From positions 1,798,001 through 1,862,000 of the forward strand of contig AP014633.1 of NCBI GenBank assembly GCA_000828835.1: 64,000 nucleotides of DNA, in the 5' to 3' direction. The notes beneath the pieces were generated by a model. That model was not told where the DNA came from, made no database searches, and worked only from the letters and a program-made list of their open reading frames with translations. The DNA is from Thioploca ingrica (GTDB taxonomy: Bacteria > Pseudomonadota > Gammaproteobacteria > Beggiatoales > Beggiatoaceae). Below, piece after piece: positions 1 to 9,664 of the stretch (position 1 is its first letter; each line of letters begins with the position of its first letter). The translations under genes and the position numbers were made by a program.

Positions 1-2602
1 TACAAGTTTCCCTACGGTTGCTCGCCCCGTTTAAACCGAGGACATGACCTTGATTTTGGAAATAATCTGTGGCTTGGATTTCCAGGGCGGTGCCTTGGTC
101 GTCACGACTGAGAAGAATCGCTTGATTTTCAATACATAAGGCTTTAACTTGGATCAATGGTAAGCCTAATATAACATGAGCCGAGTTAATGCGAACTACA
201 TCGTTGGTGCTCGGAATTTTTGGACCTTCCTGGAGACGTTGCCAAGCCGCTGGATTTTCCCAAAGCGGAGATTGACCGGTAGTGGCTATCGTGATTTGCT
301 CCGGTGAACAAGCGGTTGGGCCAATAACCGCTGCCTTAAGCGGTATCTGTACCGTTGTTCCTGCGTAAACTAGGGTCAGTTGAGCTAATTTGTCTCCCAA
401 AGAAATCGGCGTCAATTGCACCCAGAGCTGACAACTTTGTTGCGGCGCAATTAAAGTACAATTACTGTCATACAGTTTGAATTCTGCTTGGTCAATACTC
501 ATTTGCTCAAACTCTAAGTTAGCCGTGCCACTATTAGTCAAAGTGAGTGACCAACTTGGCGTTTCTTCACCCAGCGTAATCGTCCCAAAGTCGTGTTCGG
601 TCTCGGATAATTCGAGTTGCGGTTTCCCATCGCTAATCGCTTCAGCATTCCAACGATAAGGAGACATTTCCATAGTTGGATCAGTATAAGTGATCTGGGC
701 TCGAACCTCTTTTAATCCGATCGACGTGGGATGAAATTCCGTCGTGAACCAACAAGAAGCATGATTTCGCCCTTGCCAAGTACCGTAGTAACAATCTTTC
801 TCAAGTAGAGTGAATTCATCTACATGACGACCTTTTAAAGTAATTGTGTCTAAATCTAAGAAACCACAACCTTGCGACCACATATCAATGCGTTGTTGAC
901 GAGTCGTGGTATGACCAACCGTCACCACACCAAAATCTAAGCGGTAAGGTTCAATGCTAACCTGCCGTTGATAAGCATCGTCATCGCTACAACCTTGTCC
1001 TTGCAATGCCACGCTGGTTGGTGATTTTGGATCGTTAGAAGTAATCAATAATTGACCTTGGTAATCCGCAATCGTCGGCGTCGGTGGTTGAAATTGTAAC
1101 GTCACGGTACAAGTACCATTGGGGATAAGCACGTTATTAGAACAATTATCTTTGCTCATTTGGAAAGTCGATGGTTCAATGAGTTCTACGGTTTCTATCC
1201 GTAATCCGCCGTTGCCGATATTCTGTATCGTCAGGGTGCGTTTAACTACAGTTCGAGTTTGCGCAAAATCAACCGCTTCTCGATCCAGCGTTAATTGAGG
1301 TATTCCAGCGATGCCAAACTCGGCGTTACAAGTGAGGTTGCTATAAACACCCACACTGGTTTTAGTCGTGGAACTGTCACAATCACCACTCCAACCCATA
1401 AAACTAGAACCCGCATCAGCTGTCGCTGTGAGAGTAACCGTGGTGCCGCTGAGATAAGAACGGATGCAATCATCGCCACAATCTAATTTACCGATATCGC
1501 TGGTGATATGACCATTACCTTGACCCGATTTAGTGACTGTTAAGGTGTAGATCGGTAATTTCTCAAAGCGGGCCTGACAATTTCGGTCTTGAGTGAGAGA
1601 GAAGGAACTGGCACAGCCTTGACCAAAAAAGCCAACCAAGTAGGAATCTGATTCAGGGATAGCCTGGAGAGTGATTTGGCTTTGGTGAACCAAAGTTTGA
1701 GTACAAGTCGGTTCGCAGGTGAGGGATGGTTTGTAGGGGGTGTTTAAGGTAAGAATTCCGCTACCAGAGCCAGTTTTCGTGACGGTGAGCGTGTGATCAG
1801 AAAAATCGATGCTGTCAAAGTGGGCGATGCAGGTCAAATTGTTGGTAATCTTTAGCGTAATCTCTGGGTCGAATTGGGTATTATTTGAGCTAATGCTCTT
1901 AATACAATCTTCGCCTTCCCAGCCCATGAAAGTAAAATTGGGATCAGCTTGAGCAAAGAGAGTGATGATGGTTTGAGCTGGATATTCTTCGCTGCAATCG
2001 GTGCCACAGTTGATGGTGTCATCCGGTTCGATGATGGTGCCGGTGCCTTCGCCGATTTTCTCGATAGTAAGAGTGTAAGTTTGGGAGGGGAGGCAATCAT
2101 CGGGTGGCAGATCTTGAGTTTGCCATCCTGGGCATTTTTGATCGAGAAATTGACTGAGATTAGGATCACTTGAAGTGGTGAGGTGGTTGCTGGATAGGTT
2201 ACATTCATTCAAGTTAGCTAATGAAGTAAGCGTATTAGGAATATCACCACAGAGATCATTATTTTTTAGACGAAGTTTTTTTAACTGACTTAGATTTCCT
2301 AAAGAATTAGGAATAGGGCCACTAAATTGATTATCAGACAACTGGAGTTGAGAAACGTTACCATTGGCACATTTTACTCCATACCAACTACAAGGCGTAT
2401 TTGTCTCATTCCAATCATCCTTCTTGGTCCAATTTGGCCCATTAGTACTAGTATAAAGATCAAGCAGTGCTTGACACTCGCTTGGCGGAATTTCAGTCAC
2501 TAGAGTACAATTGGTGGCGGTCCATCCCCAGCGAGATAGCATGAAAAAAGAAAATATTAAGAAATATTGATGGGGTTTTAAAGAAAATGAAATGGTCTTC
2601 AT
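1..2602 (-). CDS. Secreted LRR / InlB-type repeat / HYDIN-like multidomain protein, 3' end outside window
   Basis: Open reading frame of 867 codons running off the left edge, read leftwards from ATG at 2602 (AGGAGGAG just upstream). I checked the frame at the start, near 1546 and at the edge; it stays open. Residues 1-29 look like a signal peptide ending near WGWTA. Residues 30-150 resemble a leucine-rich-repeat N-cap (NGPNWTKKDDWN, PCSWYGVKC) followed by about three LRRs (SGPIPNSLGNLSQLKKLRL). Three or four repeats of about 75 residues then follow with the pattern TLTVTKSGQGNG...CGDDC...GTTVTLTATAD...FMGW, as in divergent InlB B-repeat/Flg_new_2 domains, each with paired cysteines. The rest has HYDIN/choice-of-anchor-D style beta domains (DFGTITLGEETPSWSLTLTN). 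A surface or secreted adhesion/recognition role is inferred; no enzyme motif is visible. Confidence 0.8.
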   Translation of the reverse strand, partial: MKTISFSLKPHQYFLIFSFFMLSRWGWTATNCTLVTEIPPSECQALLDLYTSTNGPNWTKKDDWNETNTPCSWYGVKCANGNVSQLQLSDNQFSGPIPNSLGNLSQLKKLRLKNNDLCGDIPNTLTSLANLNECNLSSNHLTTSSDPNLSQFLDQKCPGWQTQDLPPDDCLPSQTYTLTIEKIGEGTGTIIEPDDTINCGTDCSEEYPAQTIITLFAQADPNFTFMGWEGEDCIKSISSNNTQFDPEITLKITNNLTCIAHFDSIDFSDHTLTVTKTGSGSGILTLNTPYKPSLTCEPTCTQTLVHQSQITLQAIPESDSYLVGFFGQGCASSFSLTQDRNCQARFEKLPIYTLTVTKSGQGNGHITSDIGKLDCGDDCIRSYLSGTTVTLTATADAGSSFMGWSGDCDSSTTKTSVGVYSNLTCNAEFGIAGIPQLTLDREAVDFAQTRTVVKRTLTIQNIGNGGLRIETVELIEPSTFQMSKDNCSNNVLIPNGTCTVTLQFQPPTPTIADYQGQLLITSNDPKSPTSVALQGQGCSDDDAYQRQVSIEPYRLDFGVVTVGHTTTRQQRIDMWSQGCGFLDLDTITLKGRHVDEFTLLEKDCYYGTWQGRNHASCWFTTEFHPTSIGLKEVRAQITYTDPTMEMSPYRWNAEAISDGKPQLELSETEHDFGTITLGEETPSWSLTLTNSGTANLEFEQMSIDQAEFKLYDSNCTLIAPQQSCQLWVQLTPISLGDKLAQLTLVYAGTTVQIPLKAAVIGPTACSPEQITIATTGQSPLWENPAAWQRLQEGPKIPSTNDVVRINSAHVILGLPLIQVKALCIENQAILLSRDDQGTALEIQATDYFQNQGHVLGLNGASNRRETC

Positions 2603-2816
2603 TTTCTCCTCCTCGGTGTAATTTGATGAAGTATTTCAGTTAAGTAGATCGAGTATAATTATAGTTGATTTTTTTGAATTTGCTATGATGTTATAAAATA
2701 ACTTCACCATTTGTTATCACTGATTGGGTAATGCTAAACCGGTAGTGGTAAAAACCGGACCAGTTTTTGAAGTCGAGCAGATTTTTTGGGAAAAATCACT
2801 CCTTTTTTAGAACAAA

Positions 2817-2849
2817 GGTGCGTTACGGCTATCACCTAACGCACCCTAC
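2817..2849 (-). repeat. GTAG-foot palindromic repeat (REP-like)
   Basis: On the minus strand this reads GTAG, then GGTGCGTTA, an 11-nt loop, and TAACGCACC, a 9-bp perfect stem. It lies between the two convergently spaced minus-strand exoprotein genes, just after the stop of the downstream one. Near-identical copies occur at 35041 and, with shorter loops, at 34926 and 35725. The rest of the 2603-2857 gap shows nothing else I can name. Confidence 0.7.
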
Positions 2850-2857
2850 TTCCTTCC

Positions 2858-5254
2858 TTAATTGACAACCAGTGAGGGATTCCATAAATAGTTCGCTTTC
2901 CAATCATAAGGCGAAGGTGGGCTGCCTTTGAGTGGCTTGATTGATAAGCTGTCAGTATTTTCCAGGAGTTTATTACACTGGGTGATGAATAACTTACTCG
3001 CATCGAAAAAAGTAGCGGGTAACACCACCAGATTTTCACTGACATCTTGATCCGGGGAAGAAATCTCCACCACACCATCGATACCAAAGCGCGAAGAAGC
3101 ATTGATAACCTGTTCTAAGGGTTCCGAGGATAAATTATAAATCCCAGTGGTAGTGATATTGATATTACCACCCTCACCACTGATGGCTTGAGCAAAAATG
3201 TGGCTGTGGTTAAGAATGACAAACTCAGAGTTTAACGTAATGTTACCGCCATTGCCGGCTTGGGCATTAACACTAGTGGTGATTTCACTGTTAGTTAATT
3301 GTAAGTAATTGGGTACCGTGATGTTAATGTTTCCCCCATCCGTTCGAGCCGCTGAAGTTCGGATTGAACCTTGTTGCATTCTTAATTTATCGGTTAGAGT
3401 GAGTTCAATATTACCGGCATTACCCACACCGTCACTGCGAACCGAAAGCGCACCCCCGTCAGCAAGAGTGAGTTGACCGGTGGTTATTCTCACCTCACCG
3501 CCTTGACCGGAACTGCGGTTATCGGTGGCGGCGGTTATGCCGGTGTTATTACCTTTAATTTTAATCGCTTGGCGGGCAACAATTTCAATATGACCACCTG
3601 GACCACTTCCAGCCAAAGTATTCGTCCGAATAGTCCCACCTTCAGCGAGTTCTAAAGTAGAAACCTGGAGATTGACACTGCCAGCATGACCTTGGCGTAA
3701 AGTCAGTGCCTGAATCGTTGCGCCTTGTTCTATGATCAGTTGAGGTGTCCACAGGTTAATTTGTCCCCCAGAACCATTCAAGGTAAACACATTACTCAAT
3801 AAGCCACTGGGCTGATTCAAAGTTGACGATTTACCTTGGAGCCGAATGGCATCCGCTGCCGTTATCGTCAATTGTCCACCTTTACCAGCTCCCTGGACAT
3901 GGCGTTGATCGCCTACCCCAACTGCAATTTGAGCACCATCACGTATCTCTAAAGTATTGACTTGTAAAGACAGGTTACCCGCTTCACCTTCACCGAGGGT
4001 ATTCGCTTGTAATTGAGCGTCTTGTTCAAGTCGAACTTGCGGTGCAGTGATATTAATTTGACCGCCAGAACCATTACGAGTGGCATTACTCAATATCGCA
4101 CTGGGCAACAAACCTTGTTGATCCATTCCACTAAGGAATAAAGCCGATTTTAGGGATAAGTTGATGTTACCAGCGGTACTCGCTGTATAACTGGTACTGG
4201 CAATTTGTGAACCGGCGGTTAATTGCAATTGCTCTGCTCGAATATCAATTGGACCGGCGGTACCGGTTGCTTGACCAAATAAGTTGTTATCAGCCACCTC
4301 GGTAGTAACACGAGCAGCCTGGGTAAGGGCAAATTCTTTATCCACCTGAATAGTAATCCCGCGTCCTGGCTGGTCGCCTAAAGTGTCCGCAAAAATCCAA
4401 CCGCCCTCTAAAAAAAATTGCCCCGCACGGATAAAAACCGCTCCCCCACCGCGACCGCTTGTTTGTAAATTGCCGACTAATTGTCCGGTCGTGTCCGCAT
4501 CACTTATTCGCACCGTGCCATAATCGGTAAAAGCACCAGTCGTTAACTGCTGGGTATCAACGGGCGCTTCTCCAGCAGAATCAACACTAACTATATTGAT
4601 ATTACTACCAAAAGTATCTACAACACTATCCTGAATGGTTATATCGCCACCGATAAATGCCAGAGTGTGATTAGGATTGGCTGTTCTTTGAATAGCCTGC
4701 TTGATATCGGTTGGACTGGTCAGATTTAACTGGCTGTTTTGTACTGTAATTGGCGAAGGATGATCTAAGAAACCAAATGCCGTCGGTGCAGCCACTGAGA
4801 GTAAAGTATTATTCGGCAGAGTAGCATTAAACTGTCCGGTTGCGCCTAATTGCAAATAATCGGCCGTACTCAGATATAATGACGCTGGCACATCGATTTG
4901 AGCCTGTGGTCCAAATAAAATACCCGCCGGATTAATAAAATAGAAGTTCGCCTGCGGAATTTGCGAACGAAATAGACCATTAATATGAGAGGGTTGTCCA
5001 CCAGTGACCCGATTAATAACATTGTTAATCGTCGCTGGACCCGTAAAAGTAGCGCTTTCAGTTGGGTCGAGATTAAAGCGCTCAAAGCTGTGAAAGAGAT
5101 TATCTCCTACTTGTTGTCCTAATGGTGCATCAATAACAAAATTTGGTCCCGGTAAGGAACCAGTGGTACCTAAAGTTCCATCGAAGACAACCTCTCCATG
5201 AGCCAATGAAACGACACTCAACCAACCGAATCCAGTTATTAAGTGACAACGCAT
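2858..5254 (-). CDS. Filamentous haemagglutinin-type exoprotein (two-partner secretion TpsA-like)
   Basis: 798 residues. Residues 1-20 form a short signal peptide ending SLAHG. Residues 22-150 are a typical TPS/haemagglutination-activity domain: GPNFVIDAPLGQQVGDNLFHS, FTGPATINNVINRVTGG, and the family hallmark FYFINPAGILFGPQA. The remainder is a series of short glycine/asparagine-rich repeats (SGGQINITAP, GNINLSLKS, GGEVRITTGQL), as expected for a right-handed beta-helix. Known TpsA proteins are exported by a TpsB outer-membrane partner; no TpsB gene is in the window. At about 800 residues it is shorter than classical FHA and resembles the exoproteins common in cyanobacteria and Thiotrichales. 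The C-terminus (KANYLWNPSLVVN) carries no obvious anchor, so release or a noncovalent hold is likely. The 5' neighbour is an ABC exporter on the same strand, 160 bp away. Confidence 0.88.
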   Translation of the reverse strand: MRCHLITGFGWLSVVSLAHGEVVFDGTLGTTGSLPGPNFVIDAPLGQQVGDNLFHSFERFNLDPTESATFTGPATINNVINRVTGGQPSHINGLFRSQIPQANFYFINPAGILFGPQAQIDVPASLYLSTADYLQLGATGQFNATLPNNTLLSVAAPTAFGFLDHPSPITVQNSQLNLTSPTDIKQAIQRTANPNHTLAFIGGDITIQDSVVDTFGSNINIVSVDSAGEAPVDTQQLTTGAFTDYGTVRISDADTTGQLVGNLQTSGRGGGAVFIRAGQFFLEGGWIFADTLGDQPGRGITIQVDKEFALTQAARVTTEVADNNLFGQATGTAGPIDIRAEQLQLTAGSQIASTSYTASTAGNINLSLKSALFLSGMDQQGLLPSAILSNATRNGSGGQINITAPQVRLEQDAQLQANTLGEGEAGNLSLQVNTLEIRDGAQIAVGVGDQRHVQGAGKGGQLTITAADAIRLQGKSSTLNQPSGLLSNVFTLNGSGGQINLWTPQLIIEQGATIQALTLRQGHAGSVNLQVSTLELAEGGTIRTNTLAGSGPGGHIEIVARQAIKIKGNNTGITAATDNRSSGQGGEVRITTGQLTLADGGALSVRSDGVGNAGNIELTLTDKLRMQQGSIRTSAARTDGGNINITVPNYLQLTNSEITTSVNAQAGNGGNITLNSEFVILNHSHIFAQAISGEGGNINITTTGIYNLSSEPLEQVINASSRFGIDGVVEISSPDQDVSENLVVLPATFFDASKLFITQCNKLLENTDSLSIKPLKGSPPSPYDWKANYLWNPSLVVN

Positions 5255-5414
5255 TATTTTTAGGCCTTATATTGAGTGATTAGAATCAATAATCAGAAAA
5301 TAAATGCTTTATGTACAAAATATTAGGTAGCTATAAAGCGATTACTTATTTATAAAAATCGGCAATGACTACGCTATTGTATAACACTTTGAGCGGGTAC
5401 AACTAAAATAACTG

Positions 5415-7208
5415 CTATTTCTCTTCTTGCTGTCGTGCCCACATGGCGGCATAAACCCCGTTGGCGTTTAATAATTTGATATGAGTACCTTGTTCAATAA
5501 TTTGCCTTTGTTCCATAACTAAAATCTGTTGAGCATCAACAATTGTCGAGAGACGGTGAGCAATCACTAAAGTGGTGTGATTCACGGCAACTTGAGATAA
5601 AGCGGTTTGGATGAGTTGTTCAGAATGAGAATCTAATGAAGAAGTGGCTTCATCAAAGATGAGAATCTGGGGGCATTTTAACATCGCACGTGCAATGGCA
5701 ACTCGTTGCTTTTCACCACCAGATAATTTTAAACCACGTTCTCCTACGGTCGTATCATAGCCTTGCGGTAAAGATTCAATGAAAGTATGAATGTTCGCTA
5801 ATTGAGCAGCGGTTACTATTTCGGCTTGACTCGCTTGCGGTCGAGCATAAGCAATGTTGTAACGAATCGTATCATTAAATAACACCGTATCCTGGGGTAC
5901 TACACCGATAGCGGCACGCAGGCTAGCTTGAGTGACGTGGCGAATATCTTGGCCGTTGATTAAAATACGACCCGTGGTTACATCGTAAAAACGCAGCAAC
6001 AACCGTGCAACGGTAGATTTACCAGCACCGCTTGCGCCCACAATAGCGACTTTATGTCCGGCAGGGATGGTAAAACTAAGTGGAGCTAAAATGGGTCGAT
6101 CCGGTTGATAGTGAAAACTCACCTCCTCAAAACAAACTGCTCCACCATTGACTTGTAAGGGCTGCGCTTGGGGATGATCCTGAATTTCAGGTTGATTATC
6201 CAGTAATTTGAACATTAAATCCATATCAGCTAAGGCATATTTAACAGAACGATAAACCACACCCAAAAAATTTAAAGGAATAAACAACTGTAATAAAAAC
6301 GCATTGACTAAAACTAAATCACCTAAACTCATCTGACCGGTAACCACACCCTGACTAGCCAATAACATAATTAAAGTAACGCCTATCGCAATAATGGCAG
6401 ATTGTCCAAAGTTGAGCGCTGACATCGAAGTTTGACTTTTGACTGCCGCTAGTTCCCATTGGGACAAGGTGTTATCATAACGTTGTACCTCGAAAGCTTC
6501 GTTATTAAAGGCTTTAACAGTTTCATAATTGACTAAACTATCAATAGCTTGATTATTTGCTTCCGATTCTTTAGCATTCATAGTATAACGAAATTCCATG
6601 CGCCATTCGGTGACAGCAAAGGTAAATATGACGTAGATAATAACGGTTAGAAAAGTAATCCCAGCGAATTGGATGTCATATTGAGAAAATAAAATCAGCG
6701 CGATAAATAAAAATTCAGCTAAAGTTGGAATAATCTGAAAAATCATGTAATTTAGAATGGAACTAATACTGCGGGTACCTCGCTCTAAATCACGGGAAAT
6801 GGCGCCAATTTGTCGTTCGAGATGAAACCGGAGGGATAAATCATGTAAATGAGTTAATACCTGATTAGAAAGACGTCGCATGGCGTGATAACGAACTCTA
6901 GCAAAAACCGCATCACGTAACTCGTTAAACAGCGAACTCGACAGACGTAAAATGCCATAAGCAGTCAGTAAGGTAATCGGTAAAACTGGTGTGGTTTGTT
7001 GGTGTTTATCAAGCGCATCAACAATATATTTCAACACCATCGGCACGCCCACATTGGCCATTTTAGCCAAAACTAAAAACAAAAGAGCCAAAAGTACCCG
7101 TCCCCGATAATCCCAAATATAGGGCAACATATTGGGTAAATTTTTACGGTCACGTCGGTCCAGGTGAGCTTTGGTGGTATAACGATAATGAGTCATGATA
7201 TTGCGCAT
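5415..7208 (-). CDS. ABC transporter, fused permease-ATPase (Atm1/HMT1-like)
   Basis: 597-residue half-transporter. An N-terminal membrane domain (residues about 35-320) has several hydrophobic helices (VLLALLFLVLAKMANVGVP, PTLAEFLFIALILF). A C-terminal ATPase domain (about 355-595) has Walker A GASGAGKST, Q-loop GVVPQDTVLF, signature LSGGEKQRVAIARA, Walker B ILIFDEATSSLD and the switch H in VIAHRLSTI. The N-terminal NVGVPMVLKYIVDAL and length fit the Atm1/ABCB7/HMT1 branch, whose known members export glutathione-linked sulfur or metal compounds; the substrate here cannot be read from the sequence. The start at 7208 gives MRNIMTHY; an ATG four codons later is possible. Divergent from the gene at 7270 with only 61 bp between. 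Confidence 0.85.
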   Translation of the reverse strand: MRNIMTHYRYTTKAHLDRRDRKNLPNMLPYIWDYRGRVLLALLFLVLAKMANVGVPMVLKYIVDALDKHQQTTPVLPITLLTAYGILRLSSSLFNELRDAVFARVRYHAMRRLSNQVLTHLHDLSLRFHLERQIGAISRDLERGTRSISSILNYMIFQIIPTLAEFLFIALILFSQYDIQFAGITFLTVIIYVIFTFAVTEWRMEFRYTMNAKESEANNQAIDSLVNYETVKAFNNEAFEVQRYDNTLSQWELAAVKSQTSMSALNFGQSAIIAIGVTLIMLLASQGVVTGQMSLGDLVLVNAFLLQLFIPLNFLGVVYRSVKYALADMDLMFKLLDNQPEIQDHPQAQPLQVNGGAVCFEEVSFHYQPDRPILAPLSFTIPAGHKVAIVGASGAGKSTVARLLLRFYDVTTGRILINGQDIRHVTQASLRAAIGVVPQDTVLFNDTIRYNIAYARPQASQAEIVTAAQLANIHTFIESLPQGYDTTVGERGLKLSGGEKQRVAIARAMLKCPQILIFDEATSSLDSHSEQLIQTALSQVAVNHTTLVIAHRLSTIVDAQQILVMEQRQIIEQGTHIKLLNANGVYAAMWARQQEEK

Positions 7209-7269
7209 ATAGAGTTGATCAATTTTGTTATTACTTTTATAGTATAAACTTTCATATACGGAGAGAAAT

Positions 7270-9093
7270 ATGGGCTATTATTTATTGAAAAAATGGGGTA
7301 AATACGGTGTTAGCAGTTTTATATTCGGTTACGCTGCCATCAATGCCTCATGGGCAGCGACTTGTAGTGAAGTTGAAGCTTTAAAAACCTGGCAAGAGAA
7401 AGGTGATTATCGCAGTGCCTTACAAGAATTAGACAACTGCTTAAGTGCACAACCATCGCTTTCTAATCAGGATATTGGCTTATTTAATGACTTACTTAAA
7501 CAAGTCTTAGCACCGAATACCGCGACCTCGCTGGAAGAAAGTTATCGTAATTTCCAAAGTGTGTTAAAAACGCACTTACTCAGTACTTTAGGGTTTGAAT
7601 TTGCGGACTATTTTAAAACCAATCCTAAAGAAGACAGCAAGTTATTTGCTGAAATTCGTAAACCCGAGGAAAAATACTATTTCTACTATGACACCGGTCG
7701 CGTCATGTCACATTCTCGTGGGATTGCGCTGACAGATAAAGCCTTGCTTTGGAAGAATTTAACCGGTGAACCACAGCGGTTAGAATTTAATGACATTAAC
7801 CACATGACGTTGGTTTATGAACTCGGTTTGTCCTTAACTGGTTGGAAAATCAAAGTAAATCATAACGAAGCCAATGAAATTCGCTTATCTGGTGTACCTG
7901 ATAAAGTCATACAGCCCTTGGTAGCAGCGATGATTTATTTTATCAATGCCAACAAAACCACGCCAGCAAAAGAAATGATCAGTTTGGAAGTAGCCGATAG
8001 AGAAATTGCTATTCTAGCGGGTTGGGTAACCCTTTGTCGTGACAAATACGCAAGTCCGGCTGATCCCCTCAAAGATTTACAAGCAGTGGATACTTGTTTA
8101 GTCAAGTATGGCAAAGATTTTAAGTTATCGCAAACTGATAATGAATTAGTCCACCAACTCACTGGCCAAATTTTAAGCCAAACTAACCTCGACCTCGAAG
8201 CCGGATATAGTCATTTTAAGGCAATATTAGCAACTCACTTTTTTAGTGATCTAAAATTGAGTTTTAAAGATAACTTTAATCCCCAACGACAAGCTGATCT
8301 GTTTAAAGAGGCAAATACGGCTGGTGATCTTTACTATTTTTACTTCGATACTGGCAAAGTAGCGGCTGATTCTAGAGGAATTGCGTTGACCAATAAAGCC
8401 ATTATTTGGAAAAATTTATTAGGCACTTCAGTGAGCTGGGAAAATATAACGGGATCTGCCAATCAATTGCCTTTTGAAAAAATCACTCACATCAGTTTAA
8501 TTCATGAAATTGGGTTATCTTCGATAGGTGGTTGGAAATTGCGACTCAATGAAGATGAAAAAAATGATATTGTTTTATCGCAGTTATCCGCAGACAATGT
8601 CGAATTATTTGCTACTACACTGGTTTATTTTATCAATGTCGCTGCCCATACCCAATTAGCACTGCAAATTCCTCAAGCCACTCAGGATGTATTAACTAAA
8701 ACTTTCTTAGAAAGACATCCCCAAATTAAATCCGCAACGGATTCAGTTTTTAGCCTGTTCACGCCTAAAAAAGCGGCAACCCCGGCTGAAAATTCCACCA
8801 AACCCGCTGCTGAGTCTCAATCTGAAGAACCTAAAGCAGTGACACCCAGTGAAGAAGTCGTACCCGCCGATAAAACCACTGCAGATTCAGCAACCGCTCC
8901 GACCACTGAAAATTCCACTACGGAAGCAACGCCAGCGGCTCAAGATTCAGCAAAAGAATCAACTGCTTCACCTTCACCAGCCAGTGAACCCGCCGAAAAA
9001 TCAACCACTGAAGATTCAACTCCTAAAGAAACCAGTCCGGCTGAAGAAAAATCGGCACCACCGGCGGCTAACACTAAAGAATCTTCGGAATAA
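7270..9093 (+). CDS. Periplasmic protein with two internal PH-like repeats and a Pro/Ala/Thr/Glu-rich tail
   Basis: 607 residues, ATG preceded by GGAGAG. Residues 1-29 are a signal peptide ending SWA. Two copies of a module of about 200 residues follow (about 30-225 and 245-455). Each has a helical first half (SYRNFQSVLKTHLLSTL / GYSHFKAILATHFFSDL) and a second half with YYFYYDTGRV...SRGIALTDKALLWKNL / LYYFYFDTGKV...SRGIALTNKAIIWKNL, then a tryptophan-containing strand (GWKIKVN / GGWKLRLN). The RGIALTDKALLWKN signature resembles bacterial PH-like domains that sit behind zinc-ribbon modules; this is by eye. The last 100 residues are low-complexity P/A/T/E/S/K, a flexible linker or wall-spanning tail. 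No enzyme motif seen. Function unknown. Confidence 0.7.
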   Translation: MGYYLLKKWGKYGVSSFIFGYAAINASWAATCSEVEALKTWQEKGDYRSALQELDNCLSAQPSLSNQDIGLFNDLLKQVLAPNTATSLEESYRNFQSVLKTHLLSTLGFEFADYFKTNPKEDSKLFAEIRKPEEKYYFYYDTGRVMSHSRGIALTDKALLWKNLTGEPQRLEFNDINHMTLVYELGLSLTGWKIKVNHNEANEIRLSGVPDKVIQPLVAAMIYFINANKTTPAKEMISLEVADREIAILAGWVTLCRDKYASPADPLKDLQAVDTCLVKYGKDFKLSQTDNELVHQLTGQILSQTNLDLEAGYSHFKAILATHFFSDLKLSFKDNFNPQRQADLFKEANTAGDLYYFYFDTGKVAADSRGIALTNKAIIWKNLLGTSVSWENITGSANQLPFEKITHISLIHEIGLSSIGGWKLRLNEDEKNDIVLSQLSADNVELFATTLVYFINVAAHTQLALQIPQATQDVLTKTFLERHPQIKSATDSVFSLFTPKKAATPAENSTKPAAESQSEEPKAVTPSEEVVPADKTTADSATAPTTENSTTEATPAAQDSAKESTASPSPASEPAEKSTTEDSTPKETSPAEEKSAPPAANTKESSE

Positions 9094-9103
9094 ATCTTGT
9101 CTT

Positions 9104-9125
9104 GTAGGGTGTGCATCGCACACCC
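9104..9125 (+). repeat. GTAG-foot hairpin
   Basis: GTAG followed by GGTGTGC, loop ATC, GCACACC. It is the first of five palindromes packed into the 570-bp gap between the PH-like protein gene and the giant propeller gene. It begins ten bases after the stop codon and could also act as a transcription-stabilising 3' structure. Confidence 0.65.
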
Positions 9126-9151
9126 CTTCTTGCCATAGTTAATTTCCATTG

Positions 9152-9174
9152 GGGTGGGCAATGCCCACCCTAGC
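9152..9174 (-). repeat. Palindromic repeat, CTAG-foot variant
   Basis: On the minus strand: CTAG, GGTGGGC, loop ATT, GCCCACC. It has the same build as its neighbours but with C instead of G at the first foot base. Confidence 0.55.
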
Positions 9175-9218
9175 TGGCTTTGTTAATATCCTGACTTTGG
9201 CTTGACTTAATTCAGCGC

Positions 9219-9244
9219 GTAGGGTGGATAAGGCGCCATCCACC
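9219..9244 (+). repeat. GTAG-foot hairpin
   Basis: GTAG, GGTGGAT, 8-nt loop, ATCCACC; perfect 7-bp stem. Third element of the intergenic cluster. Confidence 0.65.
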
Positions 9245-9267
9245 TTCATGGCATGAATCCGAACCGT

Positions 9268-9297
9268 GGTGTATGACGCTTCGCTTATACACCCTAC
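9268..9297 (-). repeat. GTAG-foot hairpin
   Basis: Minus strand: GTAG, GGTGTAT, 12-nt loop, ATACACC. Fourth element of the cluster, in opposite orientation to the preceding one, so the pair looks like a BIME-type arrangement. Confidence 0.65.
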
Positions 9298-9320
9298 GCA
9301 GGCTAATGCTATTAAGCACG

Positions 9321-9349
9321 GTAGGATGCGCTGTGGAACGAAGCGCATC
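9321..9349 (+). repeat. GTAG-foot hairpin of the RAYT-flanking subfamily
   Basis: GTAG, 8-bp stem GATGCGCT/AGCGCATC, 9-nt loop GTGGAACGA. The two REPs flanking the RAYT gene at 35906 and 36546 have the same 29-nt layout, with stem GCTGGGTT/AACCCAGC and loop GAGGAACGA. Thus foot, stem length and loop are kept and the stem sequence changes in both arms. The remaining gap to the next gene (9350-9652) is plain AT-rich sequence with no further element I recognise. Confidence 0.75.
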
Positions 9350-9664
9350 GTTCGCGATTGAGGCACTTGCTGAATACACCCATCGGGAAAAATTCCTACT
9401 CACCTAGGAAAATTACGTCATCTTTTCTATCCTGGTCAGAATATTTCCCAATTAGCTAGGAATTTTACCTCTAGTCATTTGTTAAGTTTAAAGGTAATCT
9501 TACACTTTAAAGATAACCATAGAATTAAAAGTATCTGTTGGCAAGGATGTTAAAATTTTTGCAACTCACTCTCATAAGATTCCCTTTCAGAAAAAGCTAG
9601 CCAACTGATAGTGTTTATTAAGATTAAGACACCAAATTCAAGTCTTACCTCAAGAGGAGAGATT

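Noticed and set aside
1852-2208. 118-codon minus-strand frame
   Set aside because: Shadow of the InlB-repeat exoprotein, whose frame is continuous through this region.
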